Translations under genes and position numbers: made by a program
The notes under the pieces: generated by a model
The model's database searches: none
The model's input: only the letters and a program-made list of their open reading frames with translations
What the model was told of the DNA's origin: nothing
Shown here: one piece after another, positions 32,754-40,748 of the stretch
Position numbering within the stretch: the stretch's first letter is position 1
Layout: the number at the start of each line of letters is the position of its first letter
DNA from: Austwickia sp.
GTDB taxonomy: Bacteria; Actinomycetota; Actinomycetes; Actinomycetales; Dermatophilaceae
NCBI GenBank assembly: GCA_016711265.1
Contig: JADJTI010000006.1
Location: 868,001-932,000, forward strand
Direction of reading: 5' to 3'
DNA: 64,000 bases

Positions 32754-33799
32754 TCACCGTCCACGGGTACCTGGGGGTACCCGATGTGGAAGCGTGCGAG
32801 TTGGCGCTGACCGCCGACCTGGTGGTCGCGCCCGAACGCACCCTGGAGGCGCTAGCGATACCCAAACCGCGACGGCTCGTCTTGGGCGCCATCAGCAAGG
32901 TCGCCCTGGCCCTGGCCGATCAGGACCCGCAGCGGGACATCCGGGTGTTGGCCAGCGGCGATCCCCTGTTCTTCGGCGTCGTCCGCCGACTGCGCCAGGC
33001 CGGTATCGACTGCGAGGTGGTCCCCGGGGTGTCCTCGCTGGCGGCTCTGTGCGCGGCCGTAGGCGTGCCGTGGGACGACGCGGTGCTGGCCAGCGCACAC
33101 GGCCGCGCGATCGAGCCGGTGCTGGCCGCCTGCCGGGCCCGACCCAAGGTGGCCGTGCTGACGGCACCGGGCGCCGGGGTCGCCGAGATCGCCGCGGGAC
33201 TGTCCGACGTGCAGCGCTGGTATGTCGTCGGGGAGCGCCTCGGGGAGGCTGCGGAGCGGGTGCGGGTTCTGGATGGCGCCTCCGCCCGTTCAGTCACCGA
33301 TGTCGCCGACCCCCACGTGGTCCTGGTGCTGGCCTACCCCCCGGACGATCCGCAGTGCCTGGGAGTGTCCGTGGGCTTCGCCGGGGGCTGGTCGCCGCCC
33401 GCCGGCCACGGCGACCCCTCGATCCTGGCCGCTGCCGTGATCGGCACCCTGCTGCCGGGGCTGGGGGATCTGGTCGCCGTCGACGGCCCCGTGGGCCAGG
33501 AGGTGGCCCGCCTCTGCGCCCGGTGCGGCGCTGCTGCGCTTACGTTGACCGAGCTGGACCGCTGCGGGGCGCGGCCGACGTACGTCGTCGCCTCGGGTCC
33601 GCAGGCGCTCCAGACCTGGCAGCGACACGCGCCGGCCACGACGGCGACCGTCCTGGTCACCGACACGCCCCCACCGGGGGTTCCCGTGTCGAATCCTCCG
33701 CAACGACTTGATGTCACCACCGCCGACGGCGAACGGACCACGGCGTTTCTGACCGTGATCGCTGCCGCTGAGGGCAGCCGCACCGAAGGAGTGGCATGA
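32750..33799 (+). CDS. cbiE: Precorrin-6Y C5-methyltransferase, CbiE domain with degenerate C-terminal part
   Basis: 349 residues. The first ~210 form a CbiE tetrapyrrole methylase (VLASGDPLFFGVVRRL and VVPGVSSLAALCAAVG). The remaining ~140 residues sit where the CbiT decarboxylase/methyltransferase domain is in fused CobL, but lack the SAM-binding glycine loop (GDLVAVDGPVGQEVARLC in that place). A complete separate CbiT is encoded at 56443-57054. The GTG at 32750 overlaps the cobM stop. Confidence 0.85.
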   Translation: MITVHGYLGVPDVEACELALTADLVVAPERTLEALAIPKPRRLVLGAISKVALALADQDPQRDIRVLASGDPLFFGVVRRLRQAGIDCEVVPGVSSLAALCAAVGVPWDDAVLASAHGRAIEPVLAACRARPKVAVLTAPGAGVAEIAAGLSDVQRWYVVGERLGEAAERVRVLDGASARSVTDVADPHVVLVLAYPPDDPQCLGVSVGFAGGWSPPAGHGDPSILAAAVIGTLLPGLGDLVAVDGPVGQEVARLCARCGAAALTLTELDRCGARPTYVVASGPQALQTWQRHAPATTATVLVTDTPPPGVPVSNPPQRLDVTTADGERTTAFLTVIAAAEGSRTEGVA

Positions 33800-35562
33800 C
33801 CGCACAGACCGCACGGATCGGTCAGATCGTCAACGCCCCAGCCTCGCGGCGGCGCGCCGACGAGATCGACCGGGCCCTTGATGTGTCGACCATCCGGTAC
33901 GACGGCCCGGCGGCGGAAGGGTTGCCGCGGGCCTGGGCGGAGTGCGACCTGATCGTCAGCCACCTCGCGCTGGGCGCGACCACCCGCCTGATCGCCCCCC
34001 TGCTGGCGGATAAGCGGACCGACCCCGGCGTGGTCGTGGTCGACGAGGCGGGCCGTTTCGTCGTACCGCTGGTCGGCGGGCACGCCGGGGGGGCCAACGA
34101 GCTTGCCCGGCGCATCGCCGAGGGCCTGGGCGCCACCGCCGTACTCACCACGGCCACCGACGCTCTCGGCGTACCGGCCCTGGACCTGATGGGTTGGCCC
34201 TACCGGGGCGACGTCGCGGCGGTGACCCGCGCGCTCCTCGACGGCAGGCCGGTCCGCCTCGAACGCAGCCAGCGCTGGCCGATGCCGCCACTGCCGGACA
34301 ACGTCACCGAGGCTGACCGCGCCGAACCTTCCGTCGACGCGTCTGACGGGCCCGAGGCGCCCGATGCGGCCCCCCGGATCCTGGTCACCGACAGGGTGAG
34401 CAACAGCGCTGGGCCGTCGTCACCGCCCACGGTGGTGCTGCACCCGCCGAGCCTGGTCGTGGGGATGGGCTGCAACGCCGGGACCGGCCTGGACCACCTG
34501 GAGACCCTGTTGCGCCAGACCTTGGCGGACGCCGAGCTGGCGGTGGAGTCGGTGACCGCGTTGACCACGATCGACCTCAAGGCCGGTGAGCTGGGCCTGG
34601 TGCAACTCGCCGCCCGGTTGGGGGTGCCGCTGGTCGGCTTCCCGGCGGCCGAGCTCGCCGCCCAGGACGTCCCGACGCCGAGCACGGTGGTTGCCGGTCA
34701 CGTGGGTTCGCCGAGCGTCGCCGAGGCGTCGGTGCTGGCGCGCGGCGCGGCGCTGCTCGTGCCCAAGCAGCGCAGTAGCGATGCCACCTGCGCGGTCGGC
34801 CGGCTGCCGGCGCGGGGCCGGCTGTCCGTGGTCGGGCTCGGCCCGGGCGCGCGGGACCTGCTGACGCCGCGGGCCGTTGCGGCGATCCGCTCCGCCCGGT
34901 TCGTCGTCGGGTATGGGCCGTACGTGCGCCAGATCCGTGACCTGATCCGGCCCGGGGCCCAGGTCATGGCCTCGAAAATGGGCACCGAGGCCGACCGGAC
35001 CGCCGCCGCCATCGCGCGGGCGCGGGCCGGGGACCCGGTGGCCCTGGTGTGCTCGGGGGACCCGGCGATCTACGCCATGGCCAGCCCGGTGCTGGAGCAG
35101 GGCACCGAAGGCATCGACGTGGAGGTGATCCCCGGGGTCACCGCGAGCCTGGCGGCCTCGGCCATCCTGGGGGCCCCGCTGGGCCACGACCACGCCACCA
35201 TCTCGCTGTCCGACCTGCATACCGACTGGGCGACCATTGAACGGCGCTTGCTGGCCGCCGCGCAGGGCGACCTGGTGACCGTGCTGTATAACCCGCGCAG
35301 CCGCACCCGGCGTGCCCACCTGCCGCGTGCGCTGGAGATCATGACCGAACACCGCCCTCCGGACACCCCCGTCGCGGTGGTCCGCCAAGCCTGCCGCCGT
35401 CAACAGTCCGTGGTGACCGCGACCCTGGCGACGTTCGACCCGGAGGGGGTCGACATGTACTCGCTCGTGGTCATCGGTTCCTCCAGCACCCGCTATGTCC
35501 GCTCCGGTGGTGGGGAAACCCGGATGGTCACTCCCCGCGACTACCAGTGGATGCCGTCATGA
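33796..35562 (+). CDS. cbiG-cobJ: CbiG-CobJ fusion (cobalt-precorrin-5A hydrolase and C17-methyltransferase)
   Basis: 588 residues. Residues ~1-330 are CbiG: central segment VVPLVGGHAGGANELARRIAEGLGATAVLTTATDA and C-terminal VVGMGCNAGTGLDHLETLL. Residues ~340-588 are CobJ/CbiH: LSVVGLGPGARDLLTPRAVAAI, VCSGDPAIYAMASPVLEQ, VIPGVTASLAASAILGAPLGHD. They carry out ring contraction (methylation at C17) and removal of acetaldehyde. A linker (~residues 175-215) is rich in Glu/Asp/Pro. ATGA overlaps both neighbours. Confidence 0.93.
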   Translation: MTAQTARIGQIVNAPASRRRADEIDRALDVSTIRYDGPAAEGLPRAWAECDLIVSHLALGATTRLIAPLLADKRTDPGVVVVDEAGRFVVPLVGGHAGGANELARRIAEGLGATAVLTTATDALGVPALDLMGWPYRGDVAAVTRALLDGRPVRLERSQRWPMPPLPDNVTEADRAEPSVDASDGPEAPDAAPRILVTDRVSNSAGPSSPPTVVLHPPSLVVGMGCNAGTGLDHLETLLRQTLADAELAVESVTALTTIDLKAGELGLVQLAARLGVPLVGFPAAELAAQDVPTPSTVVAGHVGSPSVAEASVLARGAALLVPKQRSSDATCAVGRLPARGRLSVVGLGPGARDLLTPRAVAAIRSARFVVGYGPYVRQIRDLIRPGAQVMASKMGTEADRTAAAIARARAGDPVALVCSGDPAIYAMASPVLEQGTEGIDVEVIPGVTASLAASAILGAPLGHDHATISLSDLHTDWATIERRLLAAAQGDLVTVLYNPRSRTRRAHLPRALEIMTEHRPPDTPVAVVRQACRRQQSVVTATLATFDPEGVDMYSLVVIGSSSTRYVRSGGGETRMVTPRDYQWMPS

Positions 35563-36860
35563 GCGTCGTCGAACCCCGCGGGACGGTCGTGATCGCCAGC
35601 GGCGCCATCACCGACGCCACCGGCGCCCCGGCGTTGCTCATCGCCGCCCACGGGACCCGTGACCCCGCGGGCGTGGCCGCCTGTCACGCGCTGGTCGACC
35701 GGGTCCGCGGGATGCTGCCGGGGGTCCGCGTGGCGGTGGCGTTCGTCGAGCTCGTCGAGCCGGGCATCACCGACGCCCTGCGTGAGCTGCTATTGGCCGG
35801 CGGTCCTGCACCGGAGGCGGTCGTCGTACCGCTGATGCTGGGCACCGGAGGGCACGTTCAAGGGGACATCCCCGAAGCGGTGGCGACGGCGCAGCAGGAG
35901 GTCCCCGAGGCTCGTCTGGGGTACGCCGGCCCGCTGGGTGCCGATCCCCGGCTGGTCAGCGCCGTGCTGGACAGGATCACGGCGGCCGCCGCGGGTCCGC
36001 CGGCTTGGGATCTGCGCGATGTCGCCGTCGTGGTGCTCGGCCGGGGAGCCAAGGTGGCTCAAGCGAACGCCGACCATGTAGCGCTGACCCGGATGATCTA
36101 CGAACACGCTCGTCCGGCGGCGACGTACCCGGCGTTCATCCAGGTCACCCGGCCCAGCCTGCCGGAGGCCCTCGGGCAGGCCGAGACGCTGAGCGCCCGT
36201 CACATCGTGATCGCCCCGAACTTCCTGCTGCCGGGTTTGCTGCGGACCTGGACCGCGCAGCAGGTCGGCGCCTGGGCCGCTGGCCACCCGGGGACCCAGG
36301 TGCGGATCGCCGAGGTCATCGGCGATTGCGATGAGCTCGCGGCCGTGGTGGTCGACCGCTACCGGAGCAATTGTCCGGAGACGGCGCCTCAGGATGGCGC
36401 GCCGGTGTACCTGGCCGGGCTGCGCCTGGAGGGCCGGCCGGTCCTGGTCGTCGGCGGCGGCCGGGTGGCCGACCGTCGGGTGCCGCTGCTGGTGGCTGCG
36501 GGCGCACGGGTGCGTCTGGTCTCGCCCACCGTGAGCGTGCGGCTGCGCCGGATGCTCGCCGGGGACGCGGGCCAATCCGGGCAGGTGCGCTGGGAGCAGC
36601 GCGGGTACCGCAGTGGCGATGTGCGGGACGCGTGGTATGTGCTGGCCGCGACCAACGATCCACTCGTCAACGCGGCGGTGGCCGCGGAGGCGGCGCAACA
36701 GCGGGTGTTTTGTGTGCGGGCCGATGCAGCCCGAGAGGGTACGGCGTGGACACCCGCCACCACCTCCAGCGGTGGAATGACGGTGGCCGTGATCGGCAAC
36801 CGCGACCCGGCGCGGTCGGTGCGGGTCCGGGACGCGGTGGCCAAGGCGCTGCACGGCTAA
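35559..36860 (+). CDS. cbiX-cysG: CbiX-CysG(N) fusion: sirohydrochlorin cobaltochelatase and precorrin-2 dehydrogenase
   Basis: 433 residues. N-terminal ~270: long CbiX with LLIAAHGTRDPAG (metal-binding His) and a second half HIVIAPNFLLPGLLRTW. C-terminal ~150: siroheme-synthase NAD+ domain VLVVGGGRVADRRVPLLVAAGARVRLVSP, with the ATND segment that has the catalytic Asp. So one protein would oxidise precorrin-2 and insert cobalt. ATG at 35559 overlaps cobJ. The next 60 bases run into an IS fragment, so this is the operon's last gene as it now stands. Confidence 0.92.
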   Translation: MSVVEPRGTVVIASGAITDATGAPALLIAAHGTRDPAGVAACHALVDRVRGMLPGVRVAVAFVELVEPGITDALRELLLAGGPAPEAVVVPLMLGTGGHVQGDIPEAVATAQQEVPEARLGYAGPLGADPRLVSAVLDRITAAAAGPPAWDLRDVAVVVLGRGAKVAQANADHVALTRMIYEHARPAATYPAFIQVTRPSLPEALGQAETLSARHIVIAPNFLLPGLLRTWTAQQVGAWAAGHPGTQVRIAEVIGDCDELAAVVVDRYRSNCPETAPQDGAPVYLAGLRLEGRPVLVVGGGRVADRRVPLLVAAGARVRLVSPTVSVRLRRMLAGDAGQSGQVRWEQRGYRSGDVRDAWYVLAATNDPLVNAAVAAEAAQQRVFCVRADAAREGTAWTPATTSSGGMTVAVIGNRDPARSVRVRDAVAKALHG

Positions 36861-36923
36861 GGGCTGACGCCGCTGGGATGCCATCGAACCCGTGGGGAAA
36901 CCCTGCGGGCCAGCGAGGGGTCG

Positions 36924-37320
36924 ATGGAGATCGCCTCGCTGGTGGCCGGGATGGTCGCCGGGGCGGACTCCATCGACGATATGGCGCTGCTGCGCCACGG
37001 GGGGATGAGTCGGCTCTTCCTCAAGACGTATGCGCCCTCCACGCTGGGCTCGTTCCTGCGCTCATTCAGCTTCGGGCACGTCCGCCAGCTCGACGCCGTC
37101 GCCTCCCGGTTCCTGATCGCGATCGCTGGGCTCACCCCGCTGCTGGGCGCGTCCACCACGGTGGACAGCGACAAGGTGGAGTACGCGCTACTCGATGTCG
37201 ACGACACGATCATCGAGGTCCACGGCTATGCCAAGCAGGGCTCCGGGTTCGGGTACACCAAAGTCCGCGGGCTCAACGCCCTGCTGGCCACGCTCGCGAC
37301 CCCAACCACGGCGACGGTGC
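36924..37320 (+). pseudogene. IS1380 transposase fragment
   Basis: About 130 codons (IASLVAGMVAGADSIDDMALLRH to LLATLATPTTA) almost identical to the internal part of the complete IS1380 transposase at 50065-51492 but in opposite orientation. Both ends are missing; the frame then passes into IS3 sequence. Left junction near 36925, right junction near 37320. Confidence 0.9.
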
Positions 37321-37368
37321 TCGGCCGGGTCACCCTGAGGTTACCCCCGGAGCGTAGAGGCATCGGCA

Positions 37369-37671
37369 ATGAGGATCGAGATGCCAGAGACGCGGAAGAA
37401 GTACGACCGGGAGTTTCGTGAGCGAGCTGTCTGGATCGTCGAAGAGACCGGGAAACCGATCGCGCAGATCGCGCGCGACCTTGGCGTGAACGAGGGCACC
37501 TTGGGCAACTGGGTGAACCGAGCACGGGCCGGCCGGGACGGCTCGTGGAGTTTGTCCTCGGGCGACTACGACGAGCTCAAGCGGTTGCGCGCCGAGAACG
37601 CTGAGCTGCGGATGGAGCGTGATGTCCTCAAGCGATCCGTGGTCCTGTGGGTGAAGGAGGCGACGAAGTGA
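37369..37671 (+). CDS. IS3-family transposase OrfA
   Basis: 100 residues. Helix-turn-helix of the IS3 OrfA type (KYDREFRERAVWIVEETGKP, then IAQIARDLGVNEGTLGNWVN) and a C-terminal leucine-zipper-like helix (DELKRLRAENAELRMERDVL). Binds IS ends and, fused to OrfB by frameshift or reinitiation, mediates transposition. The stop overlaps the GTG of orfB (GTGA). This copy has the undisturbed version of the zipper that is altered in copy 2. Confidence 0.93.
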   Translation: MRIEMPETRKKYDREFRERAVWIVEETGKPIAQIARDLGVNEGTLGNWVNRARAGRDGSWSLSSGDYDELKRLRAENAELRMERDVLKRSVVLWVKEATK

Positions 37672-37823
37672 GCGTGGCCCGCTTCATCGCTGACCAGAGG
37701 ACCAACTACCGGGTGCCACACACGATCAGCTGCGCGCTGCTCGGGGTCAGCCTGGCCTGGTTCTACGAGTGGAGGCGCCGCGCCAGCGGCCCGGCAGCGG
37801 CAAGCGGCCTGCACACCTCCCAG
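37668..37823 (+). pseudogene. IS3-family transposase OrfB, N-terminal fragment
   Basis: About 50 codons remain (VARFIADQRTNYRVPHTISCALLGVSLAWFYEW), before the sequence joins an unrelated transposase. The whole integrase core is lost, so this copy cannot move by itself. Confidence 0.85.
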
Positions 37824-38931
37824 GTGGCCTGTTCCAGCGTCTTTGTCCGCTTTTCGGCGGGTGATCAGACCACATCGGGGTCTCCGGGGTTGGGCTGATT
37901 GTGCCGATGTGCTCGGTGGTGGGCAAGGCGGCGTCGGCGGCCCGTTCGAGGCCGTCGCGGCGGGCTTGACGGATGGCCGGGCCGCGGCCGGTGTGTTCGT
38001 CCTCGGGGGTGACGTACCCGATCCCGGAGTGCAACCGGCGGGTGTTGTACTCGGTCCTGATCACATCGAGTTCGGCGCGGAGAACGGCGGGGTCGGTGAT
38101 CGCCAGCAGGAGGGACCATTCGTACTTGATCGTCCCGTTCAGTGATTCGATCCACGCTTGGTCGGTCGGGGTCGAAGGACGCCCGAAGCGTGGGCGATCG
38201 CGACCATGGCCATGAACGCCCGGGTGTTCCCCGCGATCATCTGTGAGCCGTTCAGAGACGGCGAGCAGGATCGGGCTGACCCCGTCGTCGTGGTCGGGAC
38301 CGACGCGCTGGCCGAGCTGGTCGGCGCGTTCGACCGCGGCGTCCAGCAGTCCTTCGGCGTCCAACGCCTGCTCGAATCCGGCGATGACCTGGGTGTGGGT
38401 CTCCTCGTTGGAGACCACGTGGGTGATCCACTTGCGGGAGACCAGATCCTCGATGATCAGCACGGTCATCGCGCACCGGGTGAAGTGCGTGGAATCGAAA
38501 ATCCAGATCGAGTTCGGGGTGTAACTGGCCCACGAAGGGAACGGCCTGCGCTCACTGCGCGGCGGGCGAGCAGGAGAACGAAACCGCAGGTCGTGATCGT
38601 TAAGGACTCGGCGTACTGTGGATGGCGATATCCAGAAGGCCCCCTCGTAGAATCCGTGGTGGGCCAGGCGGCGATGGGAACGGTCCTGCTCGCCCCAGGT
38701 GTCGAACCCGGCCAGGACGGCCAGGTCGATTGCGTGCGTCCAATCCGGGTAATCAGCTGGTTGGTGTCGGATCGTGCATGTGGAAGCGAGTCGAGCGGGC
38801 TGGGACGATCGGTTTGCCACATGGTAAGCCTGGTCGACCCAGGTACCCTGTTTCCCATGACGGAATGCCAAGGCGCAGGTGGCCGGGCTGGGGAGGGTGG
38901 TCCGCAGGGGTCTGCCGCGTATTCGTTTCAT
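37747..38931 (-). pseudogene. Integrase-core (rve) transposase with scrambled catalytic centre
   Basis: An open frame of 394 codons, of which the central ~300 belong to a DDE transposase. IWIFDSTHFTR has the first Asp, and TDQAWIESLNGTIKYEW the last Glu. Where the second Asp (DNG) is expected, the frame reads SERLTDDRGEHPGVHGHGRD; the frame shifted by one gives NGSQMIAGNTRAFMAMVAIA, the true sequence. Two compensating indels (about 38260 and 38190) thus destroy the active site while keeping the frame. The ends of the frame run into antisense IS3 and flank DNA. Confidence 0.75.
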
Positions 38932-39270
38932 GGGTTCCCGGTGGATTCAGCGTTCTTCGTCGCACCGCCGGTGACACTCGCGGAGCTGGCCAGTAAGTAC
39001 GGATTCAATCTGCAGTCCATGCTGTACGAGGTGACGCACGATGGTCCGTTCCGCATCGCTGCCGATGCGGACTTCCTTAACGGCTGGCGACGAGTGACTA
39101 CCTACCACGGCCTCGCGGGCACCAGGCACATCTGGGCGGCTCCGCTGAAGGATCAGGACGATTGGCGGTTCTTCTACGTCCTCATCAACCCTGACGGCAC
39201 GATCGAAACCCAGGGAGGATGGGAAGCCCGTCCGGTGCCCTATGAGGGGCAGATAAACGAGAACCCATGA
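38857..39270 (+). CDS. Hypothetical protein, orphan between IS elements
   Basis: 137 residues from ATG 38857; the start is uncertain because the upstream DNA is the end of the neighbouring transposase. Core: FHGFPVDSAFFVAPPVTLAE, LASKYGFNLQSMLYEVTHDG, then DDWRFFYVLINPDGTIETQGG. It looks like a small soluble alpha/beta protein. Not recognised. Lower G/C than the rest of the window in its second half. It may be a remnant of a larger transferred gene. Confidence 0.5.
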   Translation: MTECQGAGGRAGEGGPQGSAAYSFHGFPVDSAFFVAPPVTLAELASKYGFNLQSMLYEVTHDGPFRIAADADFLNGWRRVTTYHGLAGTRHIWAAPLKDQDDWRFFYVLINPDGTIETQGGWEARPVPYEGQINENP

Positions 39271-39316
39271 CCTTTCGTGAAGAAAGAAAGTCATGGTTTC
39301 TCCAGTTGCTGTGAAA

Positions 39317-40189
39317 CTACGGGTACATGCAACGCACCCCGCTGCCGCTTTCCCCCCAGCAGAAGTCTGTGCTCATAGCATCCTCCGTGTAGACGCTCCG
39401 CTTGTCCTTTACCCACAACTTTATGCTGTGCTTAAGGGACCGCCCTGAAAAGTCAGAGTCATTCTTGAGGTGGAAGTAGTTTGGAGGGGGAATCTGAGAC
39501 GAATAAGTAACCTTCGTTGTTTTCGTCATAATCCTCGTTCCGCTGTTTGCGATCCCCCACCCGTCCAGATGTGCGTTAGTAAAGTTGCCGCCGGGCAATG
39601 CGTATACTGCTGAGAAATCAACCCGAGATCCATAGCCCGTCGTGCTAGTAGTTTGACGTCGCGTCGGGATTATCGTCAATTTCACGTCGTACCTGTCGGT
39701 TACTTTGCAGCCAAGTGGGCCACATGCACTCCCAGAGATGGAGAGTGCCACGGGCTTTGCGTTCCACCAGCTGTGGTCTGTACCAGGGACGCCACGAACC
39801 GGCGCGTAAAGTGGATCGATCAGTAGTGATCGATTGCGAGAGCCAGCGGCCGCTCCGGCGAATTTCGACGGCCCCTCGCTTAGAGCGGTTTCTTCTCCCG
39901 AAGGGATCTCGTGATTAGGAAGTGCGTTCGGTGGATTGCCGCCTTTGCCGACGCTAGAACGTGCCGCTACCAGTTCTGCCTGCAGCCTTTTCACGTGGCC
40001 AGGAGTAAGGTCGGTTCCCGGAATGTACCTGTTTGAGCTGCCCTTTTTGGCCCACTCGCCGAGAATGCTCTGAACGGAATCGAAGGTGCTCTCATCCACC
40101 ATTGCTCTCCTGAGCAGAGCTTGACCGGTGGACGGGTTGCTAGTGTAGTGAGGCGTTAATTCGTTTCTTGTTAGGTAGGATGGGGTCAT
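39317..40189 (-). CDS. Hypothetical protein with A/T-rich, atypical coding sequence
   Basis: 290 residues, or 261 if ATG 40102 is used (the first ~15 codons overlap the presumed end of the IS630 element, so the true N-terminus may be lost). Rich in Ser/Thr/Asn and basic residues, with beta-strand patterns in the second half (KVTDRYDVKLTIIPTRRQTT, SRVDFSAVYALPGGNFTNAH) and a C-terminal Cys pair (DFCWGESGSGVRCMYP). Base composition is clearly less G/C-rich than its neighbours, pointing to horizontal transfer. No family recognised. Confidence 0.55.
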   Translation of the reverse strand: MTPSYLTRNELTPHYTSNPSTGQALLRRAMVDESTFDSVQSILGEWAKKGSSNRYIPGTDLTPGHVKRLQAELVAARSSVGKGGNPPNALPNHEIPSGEETALSEGPSKFAGAAAGSRNRSLLIDPLYAPVRGVPGTDHSWWNAKPVALSISGSACGPLGCKVTDRYDVKLTIIPTRRQTTSTTGYGSRVDFSAVYALPGGNFTNAHLDGWGIANSGTRIMTKTTKVTYSSQIPPPNYFHLKNDSDFSGRSLKHSIKLWVKDKRSVYTEDAMSTDFCWGESGSGVRCMYP

Positions 40190-40745
40190 GTCTGGCCCTG
40201 CCGCGAAACCTCTTGTGCTCTCCGATCATGAGCGTGCCGTGTTGACCGGGTGGGTCAGGCGGCCGACGTCGCCGGCGCGGTTGGTGCAGCGATCCTCGAT
40301 TGTGTTGGCTTACGCCGAGGTCGGGGCGGTGGCGCCGGTGGCTCGCCGTTTGGGGGTCAGTGCCCCGACGGTGCTGAAGTGGCGGGACCGGTTCTTGGCC
40401 GAACGGCTCGACGGGCTGGAGGATGCGCCTCGGCCGGGGCGGCCACGCAAACTTTCGGATGAGCAGCTCAACGCGTTGATCACGCGCACGTTGCAGGATG
40501 CACCCCCGAACGGAGACACGCACTGGTCGACCCGCTCGATGGCCGCCGATCAAGGCCTGAACCAGACCCAGGTCAGCAGGATCTGGCGCGCGTTCGGCCT
40601 TAAACCGCATGCCGTGGACTCATGGAAGCTGTCCAAGGACCCCGACTTCGTGGACAAGGTCCGTGACATCGTGGGGTTGTACATGTCGCCGCCACAGAAC
40701 GCGTTGGTGCTAGCGGTCGACGAAAAGTCCCAGGTCCAGGCTTGA
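40188..40745 (+). pseudogene. IS630-family transposase, 3' truncated
   Basis: 185 codons: N-terminal helix-turn-helix (APVARRLGVSAPTVLKWRDRF), the second helical domain and the first catalytic motif LVLAVDEKSQ. The frame ends right after DEKSQVQA, where IS256 DNA begins (40749), so the rest of the DDE domain is missing. Not functional. Confidence 0.9.
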
Positions 40746-40748
40746 GCT

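Larger units (their letters stand above)
37345..37823 (+). mobile_element. IS3-family element, copy 1, 3' truncated
   Basis: The left end CCCCGGAGCGTAGAGG (starting near 37347) matches copy 2 at 46269. orfA is intact. orfB is cut at about 37823, where the DNA switches to an unrelated transposase on the other strand. Right inverted repeat missing. Confidence 0.85.

Noticed and set aside
39715..39918. 67-codon plus-strand frame
   Set aside because: Antisense of the 290-residue hypothetical gene with no supporting signal.
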